63,099 nucleotides of DNA, from the NCBI GenBank assembly GCA_013368445.1, contig JAACJO010000063.1, forward strand, positions 1 to 63,099, read 5' to 3'. Positions 35,042 through 46,303 of this stretch are shown here, piece after piece. A program made the position numbers and the translations under genes. Below the pieces are notes generated by a model. The model made no database searches. It saw only the letters and a program-made list of their open reading frames with translations, and was not told the DNA's origin. Every line of letters begins with the position of its first letter. The stretch's first letter is position 1. The stretch is from Leucocoprinus leucothites. Its lineage: Eukaryota; Basidiomycota; Agaricomycetes; Agaricales; Agaricaceae.

Positions 35042-35593
35042 ATGCAAGCATTCTTCACTCTTCTATTCACCGCGATCTCGTTCGCTCTCGTTCAGGCTGC
35101 ACCATCTGCATGCCCTCCAGGTGTTAACGGCGCTACACTCTCACTCATCAAAGAGTTCGAGGGTTTCGTCCCGAAACCTGCACCAGACCCAATCGGTCTG
35201 CCCACAGTGGGCTACGGCCATTTATGCAAGACGAAAGGCTGCTCCGAGGTCAAATTTCCATTGACCGAAGCCACAGCGACCACTCTCCTTGTAAACGACT
35301 TGAAGCAATTCGAGTCTTGCCTTAACCGCGCTATCGGTTCGAACGTCCGATTGAACGACAATCAGTTTGGCGCGCTAGCATCTTGGACGTTCAATGAGGG
35401 CTGTGGGAACATGCAGTCTTCCACTTTGATTAAGAGGCTGAATGCCGGCCAGAACCCGAACACAGTTGCGGCGGAGGAGTTGCCAAAGTGGAAGATAGCT
35501 GGTGGACATCCCTTACCGGGGCTTATCAGGAGGCGGGCCGCCGAGGTCAAGTTGTTCCAGACCGCCTCGAGCACTATCGTTCACCCATGTTAA
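35042..35593 (+). CDS. Secreted GH24 lysozyme (phage T4-type muramidase)
   Basis: Single-exon gene, 183 residues. Residues 1-19 are a signal peptide (MQAFFTLLFTAISFALVQA), so it is secreted. The GH24 fold hydrolyses the N-acetylmuramic acid to N-acetylglucosamine bond of bacterial peptidoglycan. The catalytic triad is visible with T4 lysozyme spacing: E40 in KEFEG, D49 in APDPIG and T55 in PTVGYGH (E-x8-D-x5-T, as in T4 E11/D20/T26). Other family motifs are LNDNQFGALASWTFNEGCG and PKWKIAGGHPLPGLIRRRAAE. Several cysteines suit an extracellular enzyme. Fungal GH24 genes are generally thought to come from bacteria or phage; the lack of introns here fits that origin, but composition is not obviously foreign. 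It probably serves in antibacterial defence or bacterial cell-wall feeding. Confidence 0.93.
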   Translation: MQAFFTLLFTAISFALVQAAPSACPPGVNGATLSLIKEFEGFVPKPAPDPIGLPTVGYGHLCKTKGCSEVKFPLTEATATTLLVNDLKQFESCLNRAIGSNVRLNDNQFGALASWTFNEGCGNMQSSTLIKRLNAGQNPNTVAAEELPKWKIAGGHPLPGLIRRRAAEVKLFQTASSTIVHPC

Positions 35594-36043
35594 TGGGCGA
35601 TGTGACGGAACCCTGTTGTGTCATTATGAAGTCAGGTTGGTGTTACGGACAGTACCAGGTGTTATTCTTCGTTCAAAGTGTATTGTCTCTTCTTGCTAGT
35701 ACAGAGCTCAGCTAAATACGGTCCCTGTGTTATCTTTTTGATAGTTTTTTTGTGCTGTAATCGAGATGACAGATAACCCGTGGCTACACTCGGGCTTAAG
35801 GCATATCAATGTTAATGCGTAACGGACCAGGTTTCGAATTTTGAGAAAATTGGACTGTGATTCTTCTAATAACGAGTGATCTGAATGCTACATGTTATTA
35901 AGTATACCTGACTGCGAGTCAACTACAGAAATTTACAATTACGATTGTGTCAGCACCGGACCCAAATTCTACAGTAACTGAATTCAAGCCGACATCGAAT
36001 GTGAATCCCCTCAAAAACGGCTCGGATAGCACTCCCAGAGTGC
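35594..36043. other. Intergenic between convergent genes
   Basis: Shared 3' region of the lysozyme and the minus-strand F-box gene. Nothing else seen. Confidence 0.5.
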
Positions 36044-37444
36044 TCAAACCTTCTTCTCATACTTGGAAATGATCCGCCACCACTCCATCGTACGACCGCA
36101 CATCCGCACTGAAGGCGAATCCGGTATATAAAAAAACTCTTCATCCCACTCCGGATCCGTCCATCCAATAAGAAGCGCACCATCCAACAAAGGCTTGCAT
36201 TGAATGTTCTTCTTGTTCTTCTGAGCTTCCGGCGCTTTTGACGCTCGGGGAGAGGCATGTGCAGTAGCGTTAGACGTATCAGCGTCAACGACGACCTCAG
36301 ATGAAGCAGCAGCGGCCGTCCTTTTTCGATCTTCCTCAACAAGGGCCGTCTCAAGATCCTTGAATTTATCTGGATCGGGGTAGATTATTTCGAGGACACG
36401 AAGGTTTTGAAGTTCGGGCGCTCGAATGACCGTAGAAATCTCGGTATAAGGGAGTGAATTGATGATGAGGACTTGTAAGGACGGACATCGCTTGAGCATT
36501 TCTTTGAGTTTCGCTGGAAGTGGCGAACTGGCTGGAGGTGATCCATGACCAAAGAAGTCGGTGTAGTTCACGCATAGAACCGAAAGCCTGGGGGCGTGGA
36601 GAAGTGTGAGAAACGGAGAGTCGAGTTCCATGACAACGATTTCGATGACTCGAAGGTTATGAAGGTAAATTGGTTCCGTTGTGGCTGGAACAAAGTGCTC
36701 CACTCCTGGTTGAGGGAAATACAGCGTTATGTGCTCAGCAGAAGTGCATTTGCGGAGGACATCGATTGCGAAGGGGAGTACGTAAAATCCGAGATAAAGA
36801 GAAGCGAGTCGTTCGAGTGGAAAGTCACTGGTCATCGCATAAGCGCATCGAATATTGCACGGGGCCCAACGTAAATGTCGCAGGGATGGCGCAAGACTCA
36901 GTTTGCGGATGATCTGGTCCATTTTGTCCGTTTTAGCGCAACGGAGGGTCACGTTTGCAAAGTCAAGCTCCGCCGCCCGAGCGAGGTCGTATTTTTGAAT
37001 AGCATTGGAAATCGATTCGGATGATCTAATGGAGAGATGCAGGCGCAGAGAATGCCACCGGTGAATGGCAGTGGAAAGGATATCGAGGGATCGTATAAAT
37101 CGGGTTTCATGGTCTCTGCCTTCATGTGATAAACTCAGTTCAATCGAAAGCGATACTTCTGCTGAAAGGGCGATCCAGTGGCTGAGGGTAGTAAGCGGAG
37201 GTACTGGAGTTTTTGATTCATTGAACGCGATATGGATGTGGGACCAAAGCCGGGGAGAACTTGTGACAATCATATCCCAAAGCCGAGATACCAGACGTAT
37301 GGCTGTCGTAGACGAGGATAAGCGATGTGCGCATAACGAGTGAGGATCGATGCCGAACAGGAGGATGAGACGAAGAACGTCGTCTGGAAGATTGTCAATG
37401 GAGGTCCTGGATATCCAACGTTCAGTGAGTTTTGGGAATGACAT
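36044..37444 (-). CDS. F-box/LRR-type protein
   Basis: Single open frame of 466 residues. The F-box is near residues 15-70: SIDNLPDDVLRLILLFGI, then TAIRLVSRLWDMIVTSSPRLWSHI. The body is leucine-rich (LAPSLRHLRWAPCNIRCAY; LASLYLGFYVLPFAIDVLRKC; LQVLIINSLPYTEI; LQNLRVLEIIYPD). A low-complexity charged/alanine insert (about residues 375-415) precedes a final GWTDPEWDEE motif that parallels the LGWND/GWKDP endings of the other F-box proteins here. It is likely an SCF ligase adaptor. It is more diverged from the tandem families in this window and shows no sign of damage. Confidence 0.85.
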   Translation of the reverse strand: MSFPKLTERWISRTSIDNLPDDVLRLILLFGIDPHSLCAHRLSSSTTAIRLVSRLWDMIVTSSPRLWSHIHIAFNESKTPVPPLTTLSHWIALSAEVSLSIELSLSHEGRDHETRFIRSLDILSTAIHRWHSLRLHLSIRSSESISNAIQKYDLARAAELDFANVTLRCAKTDKMDQIIRKLSLAPSLRHLRWAPCNIRCAYAMTSDFPLERLASLYLGFYVLPFAIDVLRKCTSAEHITLYFPQPGVEHFVPATTEPIYLHNLRVIEIVVMELDSPFLTLLHAPRLSVLCVNYTDFFGHGSPPASSPLPAKLKEMLKRCPSLQVLIINSLPYTEISTVIRAPELQNLRVLEIIYPDPDKFKDLETALVEEDRKRTAAAASSEVVVDADTSNATAHASPRASKAPEAQKNKKNIQCKPLLDGALLIGWTDPEWDEEFFYIPDSPSVRMCGRTMEWWRIISKYEKKV

Positions 37445-38305
37445 GTTGGAGCTTGTGCATACATTCTGAGAGCAGCTTCGCCTACAACGTTCGATCTATA
37501 TTGTTTCAAGAAGAGGTTGAGCTAAGTCATCACAGGACAAGCAAAGTCAAAGTGAATTTCAGTCGGAGCGCCAAGGTACCGTGGGAATAGTCTACATCAT
37601 CGTCCATTGTTCAGTGCACCGCCGCTGACCTCGCTCTTTTCGAAGCCTATCGCCTGGCCACTGACATATAAAAGTTCATTAATGATACAAGAGTACTGTG
37701 CTTCTTGCCTCGGAGGTCATACCGCTAGTCCATCAGTTGATGTATCACCAACACAGCAATATGTTTCGTCATCGCTGTCAGGTTAAGCGCCTATAAGTAA
37801 TAGCAAGTTGAAGTATCTAATCATCCCCTCTTTTAAAACGCAGTCCTTTCTCATCTCATCTGCTTCTATCTCTTCGCCGAGAGTCCCAACCCCGGGTGCT
37901 TCGGTAGTCACGTGCAGGGAGAATATATAGCGAATGGGCATACGGTGTCTTTGTTTTATTACGGGCGCCAAATGGCGGGCTATGCGGCACGTTACCATAA
38001 CGCTAGACCCTCTCGGTCGTTAATCCTTTGCTGCTTCTGGAAGAATCACTGAGAAAGCTCGAAGTAAGCTCAGATCTCCCTTCTTCGGTGGTAAAAATCA
38101 GGTAACAGCTGTTTTTCAAAAGTAGCTTGGGCAACGGCTGCTCCGAATCCCTGCCTACGGCCCTTGACCATACGCCCGCAGATGAAGGCACCCTCCTTCT
38201 AATGCTTATGTGTTCACTCTGTTTATGAATTGGGCGCTTGTTGAATACGTACACAGTTACGCGTCGCGTTTTCAGCGCTTTCCCCACTTGTCCTACACCA
38301 TCATC
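37445..38305. other. Intergenic, no gene recognised
   Basis: Divergent promoter space between the F-box gene (minus) and the cysteine-rich peptide gene (plus). No repeats noted. Confidence 0.5.
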
Positions 38306-38644
38306 ATGTACCTCGCTCGCTTCTTGACATTCGTCGCCCTTCTCCATGGTGTGTTGGCTCAGGCAGAGTCTTCCCCCGGGCAGGGCTCGTGTTTACGCAA
38401 TTGCATAGGACGGTGTATCAGTAGGTGGATAGACATGCGTGTTCAGAGTCGTGATATTGATCCTTCCTTGGAACATGCTTAGCCGACAACTGTAAATCTG
38501 TCTCATCAATGGTGGAGAAGGACAGGTGTGTAAGCAAGTGCTACGAGCATTGTAATAGTGAGTTTTGACACCTCTAGAGATATTCTAACGCTCATGCTAC
38601 CAACAGATAAACCTTGTAACAATGGTGAAGAGGGGTCGCGGTAG
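38306..38644 (+). CDS. Secreted peptide with two C-x3-C-x3-C-x4-C modules
   Basis: Exons 38306-38420, 38483-38557 and 38607-38644 sum to 228 bases (75 residues). Residues 1-18 are a signal peptide (MYLARFLTFVALLHGVLA). The mature part has eight cysteines in two identical spacings: C29-x3-C33-x3-C37-x4-C42 and C54-x3-C58-x3-C62-x4-C67 (CLRNCIGRCITDNC and CVSKCYEHCNNKPC), 25 residues apart. Both introns are phase 1 and fall two codons after the third cysteine of each module, so exon 2 (75 bases) is a symmetric module that can duplicate without shifting frame. No known family is recognised. It could be an antimicrobial, effector or signalling peptide. The gene is too small and too split to be found by plain open-frame search. 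Confidence 0.75.
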
Positions 38645-39067
38645 TGGATGAGGATAGTTGTCACGACTTGCTAGCAAGGTTCAATTGCCAAACTACAGCA
38701 TTAATGAGTTGAATACTTGCCATGTCCATGTACCTTATCAGCTTAAATTCTTTTCTCCAAAACTATTCGCCACAGACAAGCAAATCGCATAGCCATAATA
38801 TTTGACTCCCACTTATCTTTATTGGACCCAGACGGAATTCGGCCACAGGATGTGCTACTCGCAATCCCTGCTGCCCAAGGGAACCGATTGAGACCCAAGG
38901 ACGATTGCACTAATAAACACTTGTGTATTTTAGATAGTACCAGGGAGAAAGTTGAAGACAGCCATTGGAACTATTATTGTTCGGCCAGTTCGCCATAGCA
39001 GTCAGACAAGACAATGAACAAGGGTTTCGCACAAGGGCAATGAACGTCAGCTAGAACAAGTTCTATC
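38645..39067. other. Intergenic
   Basis: Shared 3' space between the cysteine-rich peptide gene and the GH92 gene. Nothing recognisable. Confidence 0.5.
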
Positions 39068-42000
39068 TTATTCGCGTAAACTCTGCATAACTCCTGGATC
39101 GCTCCCCCACTCCTGTACTTCCCCACTCATCTCGAAAACAATCTCCCCGCCACCTATGAGTTGTTCATGACTAAGAACAGGTATCACTACTGCTTCTCCG
39201 TTCACTGTTAGCGATTTTACGTATTTCTTCTGTGGCGCTCCCATTGATTTTATGGTTAATCGCTTTGAATTGGACTGGTCGTTGACTGCATTCGTCTGGG
39301 GCCAGTCGATGGTCATTTCGTCGAAGAATGGTCTATCAATACAAATTAGTCATGCAACAGTCACACGAGTTGGGTATATTCACGTTCCAACAACGTATTC
39401 ACCCGAAACAGGATTAAGCGGATAGAATCCCATTGCACTAAAAATATACCAAGCGCTCATCTGCCCGCAATCTTCGTTCTGGCAGCACGTTAGAATAAGG
39501 ATAAATCCGGTGCGCATCGAAGACTTACGCCTGATAAACCTTGAGGGGTATTATTGTAATTTTCTACAGCGATCGTACGAATTCTTTCTTGCGCTCGGAA
39601 TGCAGCTCCAGCCAACGAGTAAAGGTAGGGAATGTGATGAGATGGCTGTACTGCATGTCAAACTGGAAAGTTCGTGCAAAGGAAGCCCATATATACCTCA
39701 TTCGTGTGCTGATTGTGACCACCATCAAAATGTTCATCCAAGCTTTTGACGAAGCTTACATTCCCGCCCCGATGTTGAATAAGCTGGGGAACGTCGTGGA
39801 CTACGTCAAACGTATATATCCATTTATCACCTAAACCCACTCAATAAAATGTGAATGATAAAGCCGGAAAGACGGACCTTCAGTCCAACCATTGTCAGGG
39901 CCAGCTAAACTTCCATTAGCATTCCGAGCTTCCATGAAATTCGTCTCGTTATTGTATAGAGTAAAAGGAGCACGTCGCGAGCGGTTCAGCAGAAATGATG
40001 TGATGTTATCGGGTTTGCCCAAAGCTTTGGCTACCACATATACTGCGTAGTCATCGTCTACATTGAAATGATTATCAGCTGTTATGAGCTCATTTCGAGC
40101 ACAGTTCCACGCACAAGCGTAATCCAAGGTCCGAGAACCACTCTCTGAGTGAATGTCATCTGCAACCCAGCCTTTTTCAGGATCATTGTAGACCGTGGAC
40201 AACCCCGCCCGGACTTCATAATCAACGTCCTAATAGCCAACAGTTAGCAGCTTGAGTGATGACAGGGCCTTATATCGCGCATTCACCTCTTGCCGATCAC
40301 GGTACCTGAATTTTGTCGTCAGATATATCGTTACCACGAGTGACATTTTCCCTTACATGGTATCAGAGTCGGCCATGGGTGGCACTGTCGCATCCTTCCA
40401 GACAGCCTCCCAGGCTAGTTCACGATCGAACCCTGTCACATTCTTCACGAAAGCTTCGCCAATAAGTGAGTCCGCGTGCGTTCCAACCTAAATAGGAAGA
40501 GCTCAGCCCGAAGCCCTACAAACATACCACTCAGAACACGCCCACCATAATATTTGTCTCCACGATGTTCTTCCACATCGGCAGCCAGCCTCCCTGAATG
40601 TTGCTCAATTCTAGTACTATCGCCCAAAGTGAAATGAACAGGTCCTAACCTCCTTAAAATCATTCAGCATGCTAGTAACCATCCCAGGTATCCTCTCCGG
40701 AGCGAAAAGAATTGTCCAAGCCCAAGTAGCCCGGTACGTGTCCTACAAGGCGATTAAAATGTACTCAGAACCATCAAGGAGACCGGTACTCACCCAGATC
40801 GAATATCCAGTATATGACTGGCCTTCGTGGACTCGATTATCATATCCGCTGTAATAGCGATTTTCTTCATGTTGTTCGTTTGGATATTGCAGCGCATGAA
40901 CGACACCAGTATAGAATATCTCCAGGGATTCGTCAGTAGCGCCTTTTATTTGTATGCGATCTAGCTTTTCCGCCCATTCGCTCCTGACGTCTTTGGCTGT
41001 GGCTTCGAGGGAACCTGGCAAGATATCGACATTCTCATCTACGATAGCCATCAGAGAAAATCCTTATCAGTATGCCGCAGTACCCGCTCACCTAGGCTCT
41101 GAGGTTTATCCGGTATCTCGAGATCGATATTACGTCTCGCTTGATCCTCTGATATGAAGCTCGTCCCAACTCGCACACTCAGCACAAGTTTCTCACTCCC
41201 CGGCGACCTTGGAAACATCGCAAACGCGCTCAAAACTGATCCCGCAGTCGACGTCTCGCCTCCAAGGAGGGTACCATTTGCTATAAGACCAGTGCTACCA
41301 GCGCCTCCGAGTGGAACGTCAAACCGAGCGCAGAAATAGCCCTTGAAATGCGAAGCTGGTTCCTTAATCGAGTTTGGCGTGATGATAGCATCTTGACGTT
41401 CGTTCGAAGAACCGCATATTTCGTTGGTGGACTGGGAAATAGACACGTTCCCGACAGGGAAAAGGACCACAGATGGATCGTCTCGTCGAATGGATTGGCG
41501 AACGGCATCAATGAGGATATAGGGAGTGGTTGCATTTGGTGCCTTCAAAGCAGGAGTGAATGTGAATCGGAGGTGCCCGACCCGAGACGCTAACGAAATG
41601 CTGTAAGCGTTCCTACTTTCGCGATGCTTGGGAAGCAAAAACTCACTCGAGCTCTGTTCCACCAGAACAGTCCCTCCAAAGCCATCTTCAATTTCAACTC
41701 TGTAATATCCAGGGCTAATCACCTCCCCTCCTCGCTGCTTAAATCCGCCGACGAACTTCAATCCACGCTCCGCGAAATCCGCTTTGACCTCTGCCGGGTC
41801 CCCTGATGGCGCAATGCCTGGGACTAGTGCGAGACTCGCCGTTTCTCCCATCCATATCGCGGGCTGTCGAGTTGCCTGAAAGCCATGAATGGTGGGACTG
41901 CTTTCTGAGATATTGTACGGTAGATGAGAGATATAGTTGACGCGGGTCTGAGCAACCCAGCGAGTCATAGCGAACGGGGGGCCTGTCGATGGTATCATGC

Positions 42001-42239
42001 CACCTGACAGGTCTGGTCCGGGTCCATCGTTGCCTATGAGACTTGATACAATCAGTATACTAAAGGCTGTTAGAAAGACCTTATACATACAGATTGATGT
42101 GGTCAACCGCCTCACTTGGTGGTATCCTGAACTGCGGAGGGGGGAGTAGACGACCAGTAGGGGTGCGGTCTTGAGCTGAAGCTCGGACTGAGCTAAGTAG
42201 CACTGCTAGCGGCGCCAGCGCTGTCTGGAGAAGCCACAT
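39068..42239 (-). CDS. Secreted GH92 alpha-mannosidase
   Basis: Calcium-dependent exo-alpha-mannosidase of glycoside hydrolase family 92 (usually alpha-1,2), acting on mannans or N-glycan mannose outside the cell. The start at 42239 gives a signal peptide (MWLLQTALAPLAVLLSSVRA). Exon 1 is 42091-42239 and exon 2 starts at 42041; further exons follow to the stop at 39068, each 45-75-base intron inferred from GT/AG and conserved reading. Family blocks in order: NDGPGPDLSGGMIPSTGPPF; EQARRNIDLEIPD; EKLDRIQIKGATDE with SGYDNRVHEGQSYTGYSIWDTYRATW; GWLPMWKNIVETNIMVGTHADSL; GWVADDIHSESGSRTLDYA; GWTEGDKWIYTFDVVHDVPQLI; LDEHFDGGHNQHTNE; NEDCGQMSAWYIFSAMGFYP. The C-terminus carries YVKSLTVNG and GGGEIVFEMS. 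No disruption found; length is about 800 residues, normal for the family. Confidence 0.9.
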
Positions 42240-43309
42240 CTTGTAAGATGCGTCCAGCAATTTGACCTTCACCCAGGAAGCTCCGAACAACCAGTTTAAT
42301 AGCGCTACATGAGCTGCTTGAAACTCATGCTTCAGCTTCTTGGCTTCTAGAAATAGATCATTACTGCTAATTCCGCGCGAAAGGCCACTAGATCATCACC
42401 TATCTCACGGTTTTGGTCTCGTGAGACCGCTTCATGACTTCGAGGCGAAGAGAATATTATTCTGGAATGGGACATATGGACCCTTGATTCCTTGTGATCC
42501 CTTCTTTTTGGGGCACGCCGAAGGCTTCAGATACTCTTTAGAGCACATTCACAACGCCTACACAAAACGTGAGATACTGTCCATGCGGCTCAGAACTTCG
42601 TGCGCCAACCTTGTCGTCATATCAGTCACCCGAGACGCAAGTTGTCGATGGAGAGCATTGACTTGAAATAGCTCGAGATACGTAGCCAGTGAGCTCGAAC
42701 TTGATGAGGGGGATCTTGTGGAGCGAAAACGATGGTGACGATGAAAAGGCGCAACGGCAGCCGTATGCTACCAGCACTGGCTGAACTCGTGTTACATATT
42801 CACTTGTACGGGTATGGCCTTAAGCGAAAATTCAGCAGGCCATGTCTCCTGAATTGACATTCAGTTCATTTGCAAGATGATAAGAAAGTTATAACGAGGG
42901 CCAGCATTATGCGCCAGTAGGGTCAGCTCAGGCCTTGCTAGTTATCATGACGGCGACCGTCGTACGGCCCGGTCCGGGGTCTGACCTCGTGCTGTCACAT
43001 GACCATATAATGCAAGCCGCTGAGGAACGCTGAGGCTTGCTTCCTTCCCTACTTGGCCTCTGGACCTCTAGATGACTGACACTCTGCCCAAGCTGACCCT
43101 CTGATTTTACTCTATGAGCTACAAGCCGCGGTAGCTCAGTCACTTTTCTGGTTTGGCTAATTCTTCCGGCGACGTAGCGAGCACCGGTCGTATATATGAC
43201 AAACGACACGAACAAATCAATTTAACTATCGCAAAAGTCCTTCTAACGAATTACATCCACCATTGTACAATAACACAGTCATGAATACAACGTCAATCTG
43301 CTGAGTCGA
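42240..43309. other. Intergenic, no gene recognised
   Basis: Upstream region of the GH92 gene and 3' region of the DUF6987-like gene. Short frames only. The CGCGGTAGCTCAGTC word near 43130 resembles a tRNA D-arm but has no partner arms. Confidence 0.45.
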
Positions 43310-44311
43310 CTACTTCTTCCCCATTTTCAGCCACTCCTGAAGGCCCAAGCCTTTGTAGATCTTGTCGAGACCCTAGATACGTGTGCATGTCAGCCCCCAG
43401 GCTCAGTAGATGCTGGAGACGACGATACTTACCATAGCGGCGACGATCCCCTTCAGCAAGCTGTCTAGACCAAGGCCGCTTAACTGGGACAAAGGGTGAG
43501 TTCGAGTCATCTTTGGATCAAAATTGAAATCACTCACGAGTCTCCCCAACAGGTTAAGGACCCCCGCAAGAAGCAAGCCCACTCCGGCGACAATTTGAGT
43601 GAGTGGCTCTGATGGCGATTCAGTAATCCACGAGGAGTCCCGTATGCGGAATGACGTACGGCTCAGGGCATCAAGTAGAGGACCAAGGTCCCTCTTGGCT
43701 TTCGGGAAACTATCCAGCTTGTCCTTTGCCCACTGGATCGTGCCCTCAACGTTCTCTGCGAGCTGGATACGACTCAATACAGTCGAACGGCTGTCTGAAG
43801 CAAAGGCGACTTACCACTTTCAACGCCTCTGCGAGACGCTGTTCTGAAGGCGTGGCAACATGGTCTTGCATATTCCTTTTAGATTTATTTGTCAAGCGCT
43901 TATCGGGATCCGCTCCATGAACAGCACCCTTGGTCTCATTCAGGATCTTCTCCGCCTGCTCTATGAGAGGCTTGACTTGTTTAACCAGTTCAGCTTCGTC
44001 CCGGTCTTCTTCCTTCTTCGCTTCCATGTTCTCGATGTGCTAGAACGATAAACCAGTCAGACTCTTAGTGGCGGCGACACACGTAAGTTTGAACCTACCT
44101 TGCGAATCATCTGGCAAATCGGTATAACTCGCTCATTGGCATCCTCGATGATCAACGACAAGCGGTCGGCCAAAGCATTATCTTGGTCAATTTCTTCCTG
44201 TGTGCGAGGGTCTCCCTTCGGCACTCCTCCCTTATTCTCTTCCGCTTTCGGTCCCGTCCCGCCCTGAGTGGCAGTTGCAGTGGATTTGGAGTTGGCAGTA
44301 GGGTCAGACAT
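43310..44311 (-). CDS. DUF6987-like protein
   Basis: Exons (minus) 44099-44311, 43815-44039, 43660-43762, 43538-43608, 43433-43483 and 43310-43372 sum to 726 bases (241 residues) with frame closed. The N-terminus (MSDPTANSKSTATATQGG) is disordered. The centre is charged and helical (QEEIDQDNALADRLSLIIED; KKEEDRDEAELVKQVKPLIE; ILNETKGAVHGADPDKR), and a glycine/leucine-rich C-terminal third (QIVAGVGLLLAGVLNLLGRL, LDSLLKGIVAAMGLDKIYKG) could be an amphipathic or membrane-associated segment. The helical core resembles fungal DUF6987 proteins, whose function is unknown; that match is from memory and moderate. The start is set by the ATG shortly downstream of a TATA-like box. Confidence 0.75.
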
Positions 44312-44381
44312 TATCAGTGATACAATGTAGAACAAGTGTGTTTTCGAGTAACTTTGAGCACACCAACAGTGCCTCCCCCCT

Positions 44382-44388
44382 GTTTTAT
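44382..44388 (-). promoter_or_regulatory. TATA-like box of the DUF6987-like gene
   Basis: On the minus strand the word CTATAAAAC lies about 70 bases upstream of the ATG at 44311, a normal TATA distance. Confidence 0.5.
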
Positions 44389-46303
44389 AGCGCTTAATCG
44401 ACATACACCAACTCAAACCCATTGCGCACTTGACGCCTCAGCGAGCCACGTTTTGCGTCATTGGAGCTGTCATTTCATGTCATCTCTATCCACACTGCTT
44501 GGCGCCTGCATAATGGGGGAGGTACATTTGCGATAAAAATATAATTTGAGTAACTTACGATGAAAATAAATAACGCAGGGATCCCAAGGGATGAGAATAA
44601 CGGAGAGGAAACAATAAGAGGTAAGTTGGAACAAACGACCCAGGGGCAAAGGCACAGCACTGTGGAGAGGGGTGGGGAGGTGATGCAACAAGTTACAGCG
44701 GGTGTTGTGTGAGACACCGTGGGGCTTTGCGGGGTTACCATGAGGGGTAACTAGGGTGCAGGGGTCAGTCGACACAAATAAACAGATAGTTATGTGAGGC
44801 TATTTTATCTACCGGTCTGGAGTACAACGATCATTTACCTCATTTCTGCAATTCGATTGCGCCAAGGCATATATGCGGATGCCCAGGCTTACTGCGGGTG
44901 TTTACACCGGAGAGTGGCAGTGAGAAGAGAAAACACCGACACACGTATCATGAGATATGCTATGATGCAACGAGCAGAACGACATGGCTTGAGTGAAGCG
45001 TACAACAAGTTATGAATACAAGTGAGTGCGGAGATTGAACTATTACACAGGACTGTGGTGGTGGTGCGGCCGCTGAAGACCTGTATATCGTAGGATCGGC
45101 GGCCTTGTTTGCCTTAATAGTTAACCAGCACAGATTTAAACCCAGTGAGGCACGGAGGGTTTCCTACGAAACAGGCTTACGCAAGTCTGGGGCTCAACTC
45201 GCCGTTAACCATTTGTTGACCGTCACCTCGAGGCAGCTTCTGTATTTCGTACCCGGCCCGTAAAGAAACCGGTTGAAAGCCGGCTCCTGGGCACAGCCAC
45301 CCGTCAGGACATGAAATACTAAAGCGCTCGGACCTCGCCATCCTCTCTGTGCCAAACCTATCCCTGCTTAATATATCACCAACATATGGGTCTCTAAAGT
45401 ATTAATGATATGTTAGGCATTGGCACATTCACTTCCCGACGAAAATTTCCAAGGGCTCTTCCTGCTCAACATTCGTGGCTAGAGTCTTCGTCCGACCAAG
45501 CTATGCAAGGTTTACCAAAGGTGGAACACCACCATCCTCTCAGCTCTCAGCCGGACCCACATGCGTCTATACACTTAGTCGAAGGCCCAGTACTTTCGAT
45601 TTGGCGTGCCAGGTATCTGACTCATGTCAAGCGCCAGTGCGTATATCCATTTTCCTTGATGACATGTCAAGGGAGCTCAGTGAATAGCTGTGGATTATCT
45701 AGATACCCCCGCTGACGCCACAGACAGCTGGTACGACGCCAGCCTGTGGGATGGGATATCTACGACGCTCCCCGAATAAAACAAAATCCCATTTAAGGGT
45801 GCCTTTTCAGTCAGACGCCCGGATATCTCTCTGGACTTCAAGAACCGCTCACACAATATTGCAACTACCTGGCGGATATCCTGGATCTAACGCATCTGGC
45901 TGTAATCTGCGGTTCTGAGACACTCAAGTTCCAGCAGCGGTACTACCCGACGGAGCATTTCCTCTGAGACTGAAGAGTCTTTACCAGACCGGGCTTCGTA
46001 TCAACCAAAAACTTGTTGTCTTGCTCGGAGCTACATCAATCATAAAATAAATGGAGTCATGTCCGTGGTATAGCAAGAACAAACGTCCGAATGTAAGCAG
46101 CCTTGCGCTGATCGTGATAAGTGAGTCCAAGAATGTATGACTCCCATCAACTTATAGGTAACCATAGTTGTCCTTATGACCGCTCGCCTTCTGGCATTAT
46201 TGTCTCATGCGTTTTTCGGCCGGAGTATGCCGCGGCTTCGGTTCTGGGACATATATGGCACGGCGTCAATATGGTATTGGCTGGTGGAGACGTAAAGCAC
46301 AGA
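44389..46303. other. 1.9 kb without a clear gene
   Basis: Frames at 44470-44775 (minus) and 45410-45715 (plus) look like chance. 45600-45960 plus contains phrases such as LDLTHLAVICG in shifting frames, which may be a remnant of an F-box/LRR gene, but no alignment could be anchored. Confidence 0.35.

Noticed and set aside
35488..35715. Alternative plus-strand frames over the lysozyme 3' end
   Set aside because: Out-of-frame shadows of the GH24 coding sequence.
43128..43200. tRNA-like word CGCGGTAGCTCAGTC
   Set aside because: The following 70 bases cannot be folded into a cloverleaf; chance resemblance.
44470..44775. Minus-strand frame of 101 codons with hydrophobic stretch
   Set aside because: Overlapping frames of similar length and biased composition, no signal-peptide pattern or homolog recognised.
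45410..45960. Possible F-box/LRR remnant (LDLTHLAVICG and similar phrases in shifting frames)
   Set aside because: No frame is sustained and no stretch aligns convincingly with the F-box genes in the window; too weak to list as a pseudogene.
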